Source: Alphaproteobacteria bacterium CG1_02_46_17
GTDB taxonomy: Bacteria; Pseudomonadota; Alphaproteobacteria; Micavibrionales; Micavibrionaceae
NCBI GenBank assembly: GCA_001871905.1
Contig: MNUG01000029.1
Coordinates: 1 to 64,000, forward strand
DNA length: 64,000 bases
Reading direction: 5' to 3'
Shown: positions 34,611-44,720 of the stretch, piece after piece
Numbering within the stretch: position 1 is the first letter of the stretch
Layout of the letters: every line of letters begins with the position of its first letter
Position numbers and translations under genes: made by a program
The notes under the pieces: generated by a model
The model's database searches: none
What the model was told of the DNA's origin: nothing
Seen by the model: only the letters and a program-made list of their open reading frames with translations

Positions 34611-35369
34611 ATGGCACAAGCAAAAAAACGAACCCCCGAGCAACTTCAGGAATTGGGAAATATGACCCAAGGCCTTCTCCATAATATCAATAATTCTCTG
34701 GCCACGATTGCAGGCTATTCGGAATTCTTGTGTGAAGACTTGCCCCGAAACTCCCAAACGCATGGTTTTGCCGAAAAAATCCAGCACTCGGCAGAGCACA
34801 TAAAAACCATGGTCCACCAACTCTGGATGATCAATGGCATATCCGATATCCCTCCATCAGGAATGTCGGAGACAACAGATCTCGCCGAGATCATAGAGAC
34901 CATCCTTCTGGATATCGCAGAAACGGTTTCCAAAAATCTCGGGATCATATTGGATTTTGAAGTACAAGAAGACCTGCACAACACAAAAATCACAGGTCAT
35001 CAGGGTTATCTGACTCTGGCTATTCTGGGATTGATCAACAATGCCATAGAATCTTTTCTCGACCAGCAAAAAGGTGAGTATGCTTTACAGAAAATATAAA
35101 TCTATCTCGGGAAAAATCCAGAAAATAAGGAACAACTCATTCTTGAAATCAAGGATAACGGCACAGGAATGCCCGAAGATGTCTTGGAACACTGTCAAAA
35201 ACCGTTTTTCTCGACCAAAGACCCCTCTCTCCACCACGGGTTGGGTCTGACCACCACAAAAACCATTCTCAAAACAGTGCAAGCCAAGCTGGACATCACG
35301 TCCAAACGTGGTCACGGAACAAACATCAAAGTCTATTTCCCCCACTTAACGGCGAAATCTTCAGCATAG
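34611..35369 (+). pseudogene. Histidine kinase interrupted by in-frame TAA
   Basis: The frame starts at ATG 34611 and carries a dimerisation/H-box (GLLHNINNSLATIAGYSEFL) and the N-box (GLINNAIESFLDQ). It then hits TAA at 35097-35099. The same frame continues without a shift through IYLGKNPENKEQLILEIK and the remaining ATP-binding motifs: G1 DNGTGMPED, F-box FFSTKD, G2 HHGLGLTTTK, to TAG 35367-35369. A single substitution therefore splits an NtrB-like kinase of about 252 residues in its ATPase domain. The 162-aa product alone could not bind ATP properly. Readthrough or a sequencing error are the alternatives. Confidence 0.85.
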
Positions 35370-35611
35370 GGTCAGGCTGAGGCAAACTATACCATTGGCA
35401 GCAGCTCCCCCAGCGCATATATTAAGAAGTATATTTCTCGTCTGAAAATGAAATTGGTAACGTCCTGTTAACCAGTTGTCAGGCATCTTATAGTCTAGGG
35501 GTTAATCTATGACAGGTATGTCCAGATGCAGAACTCCTGTTTCTGAGTACCATTTACACATAACTGGCCTTTGACTGACACACCTAAAACCCATAACACA
35601 GGGACACTTCT

Positions 35612-38278
35612 ATGGATGATCTCATTATCGAATTTTTGACCGAAACCAATGAAAGTCTGATGGAATTGGATACCGATCTCATCAAACTGGAACAAAATCC
35701 GAATGACAAGGATCTGATTTCAAAGATTTTCCGCCTGATGCACACCATCAAGGGAACTTGTGGGTTCCTCGGTTTGCCTCGTCTTGAAACAGTGGCACAC
35801 CGTGCAGAAAACGTGATGGGTCGCTTCCGTGACGGCGATCTGGAAGTAACCGCTGAATATGTCTCCCTGATCCTCGAATCCCTTGACCGCGTGCGCTACC
35901 TGTTGGGTCATATTGAAGAACATGGAACAGAGCCGGAAGGCAATGACACCGACCTGACAACACGTCTGGATGCCGTATATGAAGGCCGTGACGCATTCCA
36001 AACTGGACAAACCACGCCTGGCCCGGTAGAACTTCCGGAAGAAGACCCTGTGGAAGTAGCCGCACACGACCCGCTCGCAGATATCTTCGACACAATCGAA
36101 ATCCCTGTCGCTACTCCTGCCGCGATCGAACCGAGTCATCAACCCGTTGCTGCCGCCGCCCCGCCCCAAACAAAAGAGGCCACAGAAAGCGCCGTAGCCA
36201 ACCAGTCCTTGCGCGTCAATATGGATGTACTGGAGAACCTGATGACCATGGTGTCCGAGCTGGTGCTCACCCGTAACCAGCTTCTACAGATTTCCAGAAC
36301 CGAGAAGGAAAATAGCTTTATTACCCCCTTGCAACGTCTGAACCATGTCGTGTCTGACCTGCAAGAAGGTGTCATGAAAACCCGTATGCAGCCAATCGGC
36401 AACGCATGGGCAAAATTACCACGCATTATCCGCGATCTGAGCATCGAGCTTGGCAAGAAAATCGACCTGATTATGATCGGTCAGGACACAGAGCTTGATC
36501 GTCAGGTTCTGGACATGATCAAAGATCCTTTGACCCACATGGTTCGCAATTCCGGTGACCACGGCATCGAGGTTCCCACAGAACGGATCAAGGCCGGAAA
36601 ACCAGAAACCGGAAAAATCCATTTGCGCGCCTATCATGAAGGTGGACACATCATCATCGAAATTGCCGATGACGGAAAAGGCCTGCCGACAGAAAAAATT
36701 CGTCAAAAACTTATTTCCAATGGCTTGGTCAGCGAAGAAGAGTCCAAAAAACTCACCCCTCAACAAGTCCACCAGTATATTTTCCACGCCGGCCTATCCA
36801 CCGCAGAAAAAGTCACCTCGGTTTCCGGACGCGGCGTTGGAATGGACGTGGTTCGTACCAATATCGAGAAAATCGGCGGATCGATCGAAATGAAATCGGT
36901 CGAAGGCAAAGGATCAACTTTCTTTATCAAGATCCCTCTGACCCTTGCCATTGTCTCTTCGCTGATTGTTGAATCAGCCGGTGAGCGCTTTGCGATCCCG
37001 CAGCTCGCAGTACGCGAACTGGTGCTGGTATCCCAGAAATCTGAAAACCGCATCGAAATGATTAAGAACACCCCCGTTTTCCGCCTTCGCGAAAAATTAT
37101 TGCCTCTGGTTTCACTGGAAGATCTGTTGAAAATCGGACAACATAGCGGCGAAAATTTCGAGGATCGTTTCGAGCATAAATATATTATCGTGACACAGGT
37201 CGGAAATTATTCTTTTGGTCTGATTGTCGATCAGGTCTTTGACACGGAAGAAATCGTAGTGAAGCCCGTGGCGAAAATCCTTAAGAATATCGAGCTATTC
37301 TCAGGAAACACTATTCTGGGCGACGGTAGCGTCATCATGATTCTTGATCCGGGTGGAATTGCCAAAGTCACCGGAGAAAGTAACCTGTCCGATGCATCGC
37401 AAGATTCACAAGAAGCCGCCGAAAAACTGATCAGCGACAAGAAAACCTCACTTCTGGTCTTTACTGCAGGGCCAGGATCTCCGAAGGCTGTTCCGCTATC
37501 GCTGATTTCGCGTCTTGAGAATATCGACATGAACTCAGTTGAGGAAACAGATGGGCAGATGTTGGTTCAATATCGCGGAGCACTGATGCCAATCATTCCA
37601 TTCTCGGATCAAATGGATCTCTCCAAAGATAAAATGAAACCTTTGCTGGTCTTTGCCGACCGTGGCAAAAGTGTTGGTTTGATTGTCGATGAAATCGTGG
37701 ATATCCGCGAAGAAATTATCGATATTCAGCTGGAAGGAAAACGCAAAGGCGTCTTTGGTAGTGCGATTATCTCTGGAAAAGCATCGGAAATTGTTGATGT
37801 CATGCACTTTTTGAACTCTGTCCATGGTGACTGGTTCAAAGATCACGGCGACGATCCGTTTCTGGCCAGTGACAAAGCCAAAAAAGAAGGAAAGTCCGGA
37901 ACCAAGCGTATTCTTTTGGTAGATGACAGCCCCTTCTTCCGCAATATGCTTTGCCCTCTGCTGACTGCCGCAGGATACGAAGTCATTGCAGTTGAGGGAC
38001 CATCCAAAGCCCTGGAACTGACCGAACGTGATGAAAATTTCGACCTCATTATTTCAGATATCGAAATGCCGGATATGAACGGTTATGACTTTGCCACACG
38101 CGTCAGAGCTTCCGAAAAATGGCAGAATACGCCGATGGTTGCTTTAACGTCCCACGCAACACCAGAGGATATCGATCACGGATATGAGTCAGGGTTTGAC
38201 GAGTATATTGCCAAGTTTGATCGGGATACCCTGTTAAGCACCATATCAAAAACTCTCTCCAGAGGAGCTGACGCATGA
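35612..38278 (+). CDS. cheA: Hybrid chemotaxis histidine kinase CheA with C-terminal receiver
   Basis: 888 aa. Domains in order: HPt with phospho-His44 (RLMHTIKGTCGF), dimerisation region (residues ~205-275), HATPase (MVRNSGDHGIEVP, IADDGKGLP, GRGVGMDVV), CheW-like regulatory domain, a second CheW-like domain (about 600-720, LLVFADRGKSVGLIVDEIVDI), and a receiver domain (ILLVDDSPFFRNML, DLIISDIEMPDMNGYDF). It autophosphorylates and feeds CheY and CheB. The stop codon overlaps the cheW start. Confidence 0.95.
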   Translation: MDDLIIEFLTETNESLMELDTDLIKLEQNPNDKDLISKIFRLMHTIKGTCGFLGLPRLETVAHRAENVMGRFRDGDLEVTAEYVSLILESLDRVRYLLGHIEEHGTEPEGNDTDLTTRLDAVYEGRDAFQTGQTTPGPVELPEEDPVEVAAHDPLADIFDTIEIPVATPAAIEPSHQPVAAAAPPQTKEATESAVANQSLRVNMDVLENLMTMVSELVLTRNQLLQISRTEKENSFITPLQRLNHVVSDLQEGVMKTRMQPIGNAWAKLPRIIRDLSIELGKKIDLIMIGQDTELDRQVLDMIKDPLTHMVRNSGDHGIEVPTERIKAGKPETGKIHLRAYHEGGHIIIEIADDGKGLPTEKIRQKLISNGLVSEEESKKLTPQQVHQYIFHAGLSTAEKVTSVSGRGVGMDVVRTNIEKIGGSIEMKSVEGKGSTFFIKIPLTLAIVSSLIVESAGERFAIPQLAVRELVLVSQKSENRIEMIKNTPVFRLREKLLPLVSLEDLLKIGQHSGENFEDRFEHKYIIVTQVGNYSFGLIVDQVFDTEEIVVKPVAKILKNIELFSGNTILGDGSVIMILDPGGIAKVTGESNLSDASQDSQEAAEKLISDKKTSLLVFTAGPGSPKAVPLSLISRLENIDMNSVEETDGQMLVQYRGALMPIIPFSDQMDLSKDKMKPLLVFADRGKSVGLIVDEIVDIREEIIDIQLEGKRKGVFGSAIISGKASEIVDVMHFLNSVHGDWFKDHGDDPFLASDKAKKEGKSGTKRILLVDDSPFFRNMLCPLLTAAGYEVIAVEGPSKALELTERDENFDLIISDIEMPDMNGYDFATRVRASEKWQNTPMVALTSHATPEDIDHGYESGFDEYIAKFDRDTLLSTISKTLSRGADA

Positions 38279-38778
38279 GCCAGAACGTTCAGGAACAACA
38301 CCATATGTCCAAAAATCCACAGCACGTCGTCACTGGAAAAACCAAGGACTTTCTGACCATCGTCATTGAAGGCCAGTTGTTCGGCATTCCCATTCTTCAG
38401 GTTCAAGACGTTCTGGGAGAATTGAAAGTTACGAAGATCCCTCTGGCTCCGCCACAAGTATCAGGGTCGTTGAACCTTCGGGGACGTATTGTAACAGCCA
38501 TTGACGTTAGAAAATGTCTTGGTCTGCCCCCCATGGAACGAGGAGAAGACGAGAAGCTCATGAGCGTTGTGGTCAACCATGACGACGAGCTCTATAGCCT
38601 CATTATTGACAATGTCGGCGATGTTTTGACCCTGCATGAAAAAGACTTCGAATCAAATCCTGCAACTCTTGATATTATTTGGAAATCAGTATCCCTTGGT
38701 GTCTATCGCCTGCAGGGGAAAATCCTTGTTGTTCTGGATGTCCCGAAACTACTTCTAGCATTACATCCCGCACACTAA
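38275..38778 (+). CDS. cheW: Chemotaxis coupling protein CheW
   Basis: 167 aa, starting inside the cheA stop (ATGA overlap), so translation is coupled. TIVIEGQLFGIPILQVQDVL, VSGSLNLRGRIVTAIDVRKCLGL and the C-terminal ILVVLDVPKLL are CheW features. It bridges receptors and CheA. About 20 N-terminal residues precede the fold. Confidence 0.93.
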   Translation: MSQNVQEQHHMSKNPQHVVTGKTKDFLTIVIEGQLFGIPILQVQDVLGELKVTKIPLAPPQVSGSLNLRGRIVTAIDVRKCLGLPPMERGEDEKLMSVVVNHDDELYSLIIDNVGDVLTLHEKDFESNPATLDIIWKSVSLGVYRLQGKILVVLDVPKLLLALHPAH

Positions 38779-38850
38779 AAACTAACAAAAAATTCAGTCT
38801 TTGAGCATAAGCTGCAAGGACATGATGTTATTTTTAACAGGAGATAATTA

Positions 38851-39228
38851 ATGAAAACCTGTCTGGTCGTAGATGACAGCCGCGTAGTTAGAAAAGTCGC
38901 AAGACGTATTCTTGAAGAGTTGCGTTTTAATTGCGAGGAAGCCGAGGATGGACAGCAGGCATATGAATATTGTGCGAAATCCATGCCGGAAGCCATCTTG
39001 CTGGACTGGAACATGCCGGTCATGAGTGGCATTGAATTTCTTGAAAAGCTTCGTCAGATGCCCACAGGAGGCGAGCCGAAAGTTGTATTTTGTACAACCG
39101 AAAACGATATGTCCCATATTCAGCGCGCCATAATGGCGGGTGCCAACGAATATATTATGAAGCCTTTTGATACGGACATCATCAGATCAAAATTTATCCA
39201 GATCGGATTGATTGAAGACACGGAATAA
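38851..39228 (+). CDS. cheY: Chemotaxis response regulator CheY
   Basis: 125 aa single receiver domain: LVVDDSRVVRKVARRIL, phospho-acceptor Asp in AILLDWNMPVMSG, Thr in VFCTTEN and Lys in YIMKPFDTD. Preceded by AGGAG. Third gene of cheAWYBR, phosphorylated by CheA to control the flagellar switch. Confidence 0.95.
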   Translation: MKTCLVVDDSRVVRKVARRILEELRFNCEEAEDGQQAYEYCAKSMPEAILLDWNMPVMSGIEFLEKLRQMPTGGEPKVVFCTTENDMSHIQRAIMAGANEYIMKPFDTDIIRSKFIQIGLIEDTE

Positions 39229-39278
39229 AAGCAAATTGCCTTTGCAACTAAGACAATAAATAGAAAGCCTCCGTAGTA

Positions 39279-40454
39279 ATGCCCTCTCAACCTCCCTCAT
39301 CCCCTGTCAAAATCATGATTGTCGATGACTCGGCTGTCATTCGTGGCTTTTTAGGAAAGATGATTAGCAATGTTCCAGACTTCGAAGTTGTCAGCACCGC
39401 CGCCAATGGTCAAATTGCCGTCAACAATCTGAAAAAAGAACGGATCGACATTGTCTTGCTGGATGTTGAAATGCCGGTCATGGATGGACTGACAACCATT
39501 CCCCTTCTGCTCGAGGTTCAACCCGACATCAAAATTATCATGTGTTCAACTCTGACAACCCAGAATGCGGAAACCACTTTGAACGCTCTGGCCCTTGGCG
39601 CGGTCGATTGCATTGCAAAACCCAGTACCACTCAGGACATTTACGCAAAAGATACCTTCAGGGATATCCTGACCCACACAATCAAAGAAATCGCAGGCCC
39701 CAGAAGAGGGCTTAACCGCCCAACATCCCCTCCCCAAGCTGGAGGAGCTTCTCAAAGATTATCAGCCACACCCTCAAGTCCGTCGGATAAAGCCACCTCG
39801 ACATCCCAAAGCTTCACATCCCTAAACAGGACGGGGAAAATTATAAAACTCCGTTCCCCTAACGAAGGATATAGCGGAAAACCTGACATTTTGGCGATCG
39901 GCAGCTCGACAGGCGGCCCCAACGCCCTGTTCCAATTATTGCCCAGCCTTAAAGGAATCCAGATTCCGGTGATTATCACCCAGCATATGCCCCCAACATT
40001 TACCAGAATCCTTGCGGAGCATATTCAACAGCAAACAGGTATCCCGTCTGTCGAAGGGGCAGAAGGAATGCCTTTGATGCCTGGACGTATCCATATCGCC
40101 CCCGGGGGCTATCATATGCTATTCAAAAAGAACGGAACCGCCACGGTTATTAGCCTCGATGACGGGCCTATGGAAAATTTCTGTCGCCCCGCAGTCGATC
40201 CAATGCTGCGCTCTGCCACGAAAATCTACGGTCAGAAAATCATGACTGTTATTTTAACAGGAATGGGGCAAGATGGCATGATGGGATCACGGGATGTTGT
40301 TGAAGCTGGAGGACGTGTCGTCGCTCAAGATGAAAGTACCAGCGTTGTTTGGGGAATGCCCGGGGCTGTCGCCATAGATGGAACATGCACGACTGTTCTG
40401 CCTCTTAAAGAAATAGGACCTTGGCTTAAAAAATCGTCCTTGCGTATGGTATAG
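39279..40454 (+). CDS. cheB: Protein-glutamate methylesterase CheB
   Basis: 391 aa. Receiver domain (MIVDDSAVIRGFL; Asp in IVLLDVEMPVMDGL), a Ser/Thr/Pro-rich linker of about 60 residues, then the methylesterase domain with catalytic Ser (AIGSSTGGPNALFQLLP), His (ITQHMPPTFT) and Asp (LTGMGQDGMMGSRD). It demethylates or deamidates chemoreceptors for adaptation. Confidence 0.95.
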   Translation: MPSQPPSSPVKIMIVDDSAVIRGFLGKMISNVPDFEVVSTAANGQIAVNNLKKERIDIVLLDVEMPVMDGLTTIPLLLEVQPDIKIIMCSTLTTQNAETTLNALALGAVDCIAKPSTTQDIYAKDTFRDILTHTIKEIAGPRRGLNRPTSPPQAGGASQRLSATPSSPSDKATSTSQSFTSLNRTGKIIKLRSPNEGYSGKPDILAIGSSTGGPNALFQLLPSLKGIQIPVIITQHMPPTFTRILAEHIQQQTGIPSVEGAEGMPLMPGRIHIAPGGYHMLFKKNGTATVISLDDGPMENFCRPAVDPMLRSATKIYGQKIMTVILTGMGQDGMMGSRDVVEAGGRVVAQDESTSVVWGMPGAVAIDGTCTTVLPLKEIGPWLKKSSLRMV

Positions 40455-40474
40455 GGAAAAGGGTACAAAAATTC

Positions 40475-41389
40475 ATGAAAATTTCTGATTTCGAGCTATT
40501 CAAATCTCTTCTGTACGAACGCTCCGGCCTTGTCGTCACGCCGGACAAGTCTTACCTGTTGGACTCTCGCCTGACACCAATCGCAAAAAAGTGGGGCTAT
40601 CCGACTTTGGAATCCATGACTTTGCAATTGCGCGCCCTTCCTGATGAAAAGCTCATCAAGGATATTGTCGAGGCCATGACCACCAATGAGACATCATTTT
40701 TCCGCGACACAAAGCCTTTCCAGATTTTTCAGGATACTATTCTGCCCGTTATGCTGGAGAAAAGAAAAGCCCGCAAGACCATCCGCATCTGGTGCGCCGC
40801 CTGTTCCAGCGGACAAGAACCATACTCGTTGGCTATGATCCTCAAGGAAAAAGAGGCTCAGCTCAAAGGATGGAGATTTGAAATCGTCGCGACAGACATT
40901 TCCGATGACATTCTCGATCAAGCCAAACGCGCCTCATACAGCCAGTTTGAAGTCCAAAGAGGGCTTCCCATCCAGTATCTGATGAAATATTTCATGCAAC
41001 TGGGTGAAGCATGGCAGTTAAAAGATGAAATCCGCAATATGGTTCGTTTTTCGAACTTTAACCTTCTGGATGGTATGTCACGCCTTGGATCATTCGATAT
41101 CGTCTTTTGCCGCAACGTTCTGATTTATTTCGACGAAAAAACCAAAGCCACAATTCTTGAAAAAATCGCGGGACAACTGGAAAATGACGGTTTCCTGCTG
41201 CTCGGCGGGGCCGAAACTGTGTTGGGAATTACCAATAAATTTGTCCCCAATCCAGAAAAACGCGGTCTTTATATCAAAGCAGGAACACCAGCCGTAACAG
41301 GATCAACCACGACAGGGTTCTCACCTGCAGGAACAACCCCTGCAAAAACGACCTCAAGCTTTAGTTCTGGTCTTTTCAAACGCACATAA
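40475..41389 (+). CDS. cheR: Chemotaxis protein methyltransferase CheR
   Basis: 304 aa. N-terminal helical domain ([21 protein letters not shown]), then the SAM-binding domain: [34 protein letters not shown] and [14 protein letters not shown]. It lacks a C-terminal receptor pentapeptide-binding TPR extension. The tail is Thr/Ser/Pro-rich. It methylates chemoreceptor glutamates using SAM. Confidence 0.95.
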   Translation: MKISDFELFKSLLYERSGLVVTPDKSYLLDSRLTPIAKKWGYPTLESMTLQLRALPDEKLIKDIVEAMTTNETSFFRDTKPFQIFQDTILPVMLEKRKARKTIRIWCAACSSGQEPYSLAMILKEKEAQLKGWRFEIVATDISDDILDQAKRASYSQFEVQRGLPIQYLMKYFMQLGEAWQLKDEIRNMVRFSNFNLLDGMSRLGSFDIVFCRNVLIYFDEKTKATILEKIAGQLENDGFLLLGGAETVLGITNKFVPNPEKRGLYIKAGTPAVTGSTTTGFSPAGTTPAKTTSSFSSGLFKRT

Positions 41390-41432
41390 TATGCTACAAA
41401 CGGGCTTGTCCAAAAACAAGGAGATGCCCGTT

Positions 41433-43019
41433 ATGTCAGTTGCCGCAAAGCCCCGCACCACACCACGTCCAGACCGCGTAAAAATCAAAACTGCTCTGCT
41501 GTCTGTATCTGACAAGACCGGTTTGATGGAACTGGCTCAAAAACTGGGGCAAGCCGGCGTCAAACTTCTCTCGACCGGAGGAACCGCCAAAGCCCTGCGT
41601 GATGCAGGACTGGATGTCACAGACGTGTCAAGCCATACCGGATTTCCAGAAATTATGGATGGGCGGGTCAAAACCCTGCACCCCAAAGTCCACGGAGGCC
41701 TTCTCGCCCGTCGTGACGATGCCGACCACGTCACAGCCATGACTGAACAAGATATCGAATCCATTGATTTGCTGGTTGTAAACCTGTACCCGTTCCGCGA
41801 AACAGTCGCCAAGGGTGCGGATTACGATAACTGCGTTGAAAATATCGATATTGGTGGCCCAGCCATGTTGCGTGCCGCCGCCAAAAACCACGATTTTGTA
41901 ACCGTTGTCACCGACCCCGCCGATTACGCCGCCATCGCTGAAGAAATCGCCGCAGGCGGCACAACCTTTGCCACCCGCCAGCGCCTTGCTGCCAAAACCT
42001 ATGCGACAACCGCCAGTTATGACGCCGCAATTTCGGCATGGTTTGCCAAAGAACTGGGGGAGACATTCCCTCAAACCCTGTCCGTTACCGCGACAAAACT
42101 TTCCACCCTGAGATACGGAGAAAATCCGCACCAGCAAGCCGCCGTCTATAGCGACGGGACAAATCGCGCCGGAGTCGTCACAGCCAGACAATTGCAAGGC
42201 AAGGAACTTTCCTACAATAATCTCAACGACACAGATGCCGCGTTCGAGCTGGTCTCGGAATTCAAAGACCCGACCGTAGCCATTATCAAACACGCCAACC
42301 CATGTGGCGTCGCGTCGGGCAAAGATATGCTCTCGGCTTATCAATCCGCTCTTGTTTGTGATCCGACCAGTGCCTTTGGGGGAATTATCGCCCTCAACCG
42401 TCCTCTGGATGCCCCCACCGCCCAGGAGATCATAAAAATTTTCTCGGAAGTCATTATTGCCCCTGAAATCACGATGGAAGCCCGCGAAGTTCTGGCTGCC
42501 AAAAAGAATATCCGCGTTCTTGAAACAGGTGCCATGACCGACCCGACACAAAACCGCATGACCTTGAGAACCATCTCGGGCGGCTGGTTGCTGCAAAATG
42601 CCGATTACGGACATATCACCGAAGCAGACCTGAAAATCGTCACCAAGCGCCAACCCACCGAACAGGAACTCAAAGACTTGCTCTTTGCTTTCCGCGTTTG
42701 TAAACACGTCAAATCCAACGCGATTATCTATGCCAAAGACGGAAAAACCGTCGGCATCGGCGCAGGCCAGATGTCCCGCGTCGATTCAAGCCGTATCGCC
42801 GCATGGAAGGCCAAGGAAGCAGGAACACAGATAGAAGGGTCTGTCGTGGCATCGGACGCATTCTTCCCCTTCCCTGACGGTTTATTGGCCGCAGCAGATG
42901 CAGGCGCCACCGCCGTGATCCAACCCGGTGGATCAATCAAGGATGACGATGTTATCAAAGCAGCAGATGAACGGGGTCTGGCCATGGTTCTAACCGGAAT
43001 GCGCCATTTCCGGCATTAA
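41433..43019 (+). CDS. purH: Bifunctional AICAR transformylase / IMP cyclohydrolase
   Basis: 528 aa from ATG 41433, chosen because AAGGAG lies nine bases upstream. N-terminal MGS-like IMP cyclohydrolase ([50 protein letters not shown]). C-terminal AICAR transformylase ([42 protein letters not shown]). It catalyses the last two steps of IMP synthesis. It begins 43 bases after cheR and could be cotranscribed with it. Confidence 0.97.
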   Translation: MSVAAKPRTTPRPDRVKIKTALLSVSDKTGLMELAQKLGQAGVKLLSTGGTAKALRDAGLDVTDVSSHTGFPEIMDGRVKTLHPKVHGGLLARRDDADHVTAMTEQDIESIDLLVVNLYPFRETVAKGADYDNCVENIDIGGPAMLRAAAKNHDFVTVVTDPADYAAIAEEIAAGGTTFATRQRLAAKTYATTASYDAAISAWFAKELGETFPQTLSVTATKLSTLRYGENPHQQAAVYSDGTNRAGVVTARQLQGKELSYNNLNDTDAAFELVSEFKDPTVAIIKHANPCGVASGKDMLSAYQSALVCDPTSAFGGIIALNRPLDAPTAQEIIKIFSEVIIAPEITMEAREVLAAKKNIRVLETGAMTDPTQNRMTLRTISGGWLLQNADYGHITEADLKIVTKRQPTEQELKDLLFAFRVCKHVKSNAIIYAKDGKTVGIGAGQMSRVDSSRIAAWKAKEAGTQIEGSVVASDAFFPFPDGLLAAADAGATAVIQPGGSIKDDDVIKAADERGLAMVLTGMRHFRH

Positions 43020-43160
43020 TTATGCTTCTTCGAGAATATCCTGCGGATATATGAAAAAACATGGGCAATCTGCTCTGGAAATCAAAGGAAAAATGGGTAT
43101 TCTAGCGCTTCCTGACGGAGCGGGATCCCCCGCCCCCCCAATTTTGGAGACAGAATCAAA

Positions 43161-44081
43161 GTGAAGAAAATACTTGTCCTTGGCGCAAATGGTATGTTGG
43201 GCGCGATGCTCACCAGATGGTTTTCATCAAACCCTAATTTTTCCGTGACGGCCACCACCAGAAACGGACAATCCAGTGAAGCTTTGCGTGCCTTTTTACC
43301 ATCCGGACAAGATGTTGAGTTTATTCCCCTTAATGCCGACACCACCACAGCCAAAGAATTGGCCACCATTCTGGGCAATTATGATTTTGCGATCAATGCC
43401 ATCGGAAGAATAAAACAAAAAATCCGTGATAAAAATCTGGAAGATTATGAAAGCACTTTGCGTGCCAATGCACTCTTTTCTATCATTCTGGGGCAAGCCA
43501 CAGAACAATCGGGTACCAAAGTCATCCAGATTGCCACCGATTGCGTTTATACAGGTGTGGACGGCCAATATAACGAAGATCATTTGCACGATGCCAACGA
43601 CATTTATGGCCGCAGCAAAAGTGCCGGAGAGGTTATTAGCAAAAACCAAATCAATCTGCGGTGTTCCGTCATCGGCCCTGAGCTAAACTCATCCTATTCT
43701 CTACTGAGCTGGTTTTTATCAAACAAGCAAGGCTCCACTCTCAATGGATTTTCCAATCATATCTGGAATGGCGTGACGTCTTTGCATTTTGCCAAAATCT
43801 GCCAAGGGGTCATTGAAAACCCGATGTCCTTGGACTTCGTTCCTCATATTGTTCCATCCAACACCATATCGAAACTCGACCTGCTGCGGGCTTTCCAGAA
43901 AAATTTTAATCGGCAAGATATATCCATTACCGAAAAACAAGCCACAGAGGCCATTGACCGGACATTAACCACTAATCACCCTGACTTAAATATTGAGTTA
44001 TGGCGCAACGCAGGGCATGATGCCCCACCAACCATCGAAAGCATGGTCGAAGAACTCGCAACCTATATCGGACAAAAATAA
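43161..44081 (+). CDS. RmlD-like sugar-nucleotide reductase (SDR)
   Basis: 306 aa from a GTG with GGAG about 12 bases upstream. NAD(P)-binding KILVLGANGMLGAMLT, INAIGRIKQK, VIQIATDCVYTG and the YGRSKSAGE catalytic Tyr-x-x-x-Lys match dTDP-4-dehydrorhamnose reductase relatives. Members reduce the 4-keto group of a nucleotide sugar. It opens the glycan locus. Its upstream gap contains C5-G-C7 (43127-43139). Confidence 0.82.
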   Translation: MKKILVLGANGMLGAMLTRWFSSNPNFSVTATTRNGQSSEALRAFLPSGQDVEFIPLNADTTTAKELATILGNYDFAINAIGRIKQKIRDKNLEDYESTLRANALFSIILGQATEQSGTKVIQIATDCVYTGVDGQYNEDHLHDANDIYGRSKSAGEVISKNQINLRCSVIGPELNSSYSLLSWFLSNKQGSTLNGFSNHIWNGVTSLHFAKICQGVIENPMSLDFVPHIVPSNTISKLDLLRAFQKNFNRQDISITEKQATEAIDRTLTTNHPDLNIELWRNAGHDAPPTIESMVEELATYIGQK

Positions 44082-44082
44082 A

Positions 44083-44715
44083 ATGAGTGATTTTTTATAC
44101 AAAGGCAAACGCCGGATCATTACAACTCTGGAATCCCTATTGGGACTAAAGTCCATTCCTTTACGGGCCGATGGTAAAGTTGACCACAAATGGCACCAGA
44201 ATTTTATTCTGAATCTGGCCAGCACCCTGCGCCCCGAAAACTATCTGGAGCTTGGCATTTATCATTGTGGTCTGTTTAACCAGATGATCCCATTTGCAAA
44301 AAACCTGACCGGCGTCGATATTGCCCCGCAGGCCGGTGATTTTATGAACAAATCATCCAAGACGCGTTTTGTATGTTCCAGTACCGATGCTTACGCCGAG
44401 GAACTTCGCAAAACCGGCGAGACATTCGATTTCATCTTTATTGATGCCGACCATTCGAAAGAGGCCGTTCATTCCGACTTTACCAATTATTTCGAGCGGT
44501 TGCGTCCGCATGGGCTTTTGTTGTTGCATGACACACATCCGATTGATGATGCTGCCACCGATCAGGCAAGATGCGGGGACGGTCATATTGCGATCAATGA
44601 TTTTTCACACAAGAACCAAAACTGGGAGATGATGACCATCCCGCTTCACCCCGGCCTGACCATCTGCCGCAAAAGAACAACCCAGTTGAGCTGGCAAGAA
44701 CCCCAAAAGGTATAA
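44083..44715 (+). CDS. Class I SAM methyltransferase (family 24 type)
   Basis: 210 aa from ATG 44083, one base after the previous stop; a longer frame into the upstream gene is not supported. NYLELGIYHCGLFNQ is the SAM loop, VDIAPQAG the acidic ribose contact, FDFIFIDADHSKEAVHSDF motif IV, and GLLLLHDTHPID the metal-binding Asp region of the O-methyltransferase-like PF13578 group. It probably methylates a sugar of the surface glycan. Confidence 0.78.
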   Translation: MSDFLYKGKRRIITTLESLLGLKSIPLRADGKVDHKWHQNFILNLASTLRPENYLELGIYHCGLFNQMIPFAKNLTGVDIAPQAGDFMNKSSKTRFVCSSTDAYAEELRKTGETFDFIFIDADHSKEAVHSDFTNYFERLRPHGLLLLHDTHPIDDAATDQARCGDGHIAINDFSHKNQNWEMMTIPLHPGLTICRKRTTQLSWQEPQKV

Positions 44716-44720
44716 TCACC

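Noticed and set aside
41628..42707. Long 359-codon open frame antisense to purH
   Set aside because: Mirror of strongly conserved purH codons; composition (Gly/Phe/Cys-rich) is typical of an antisense shadow.
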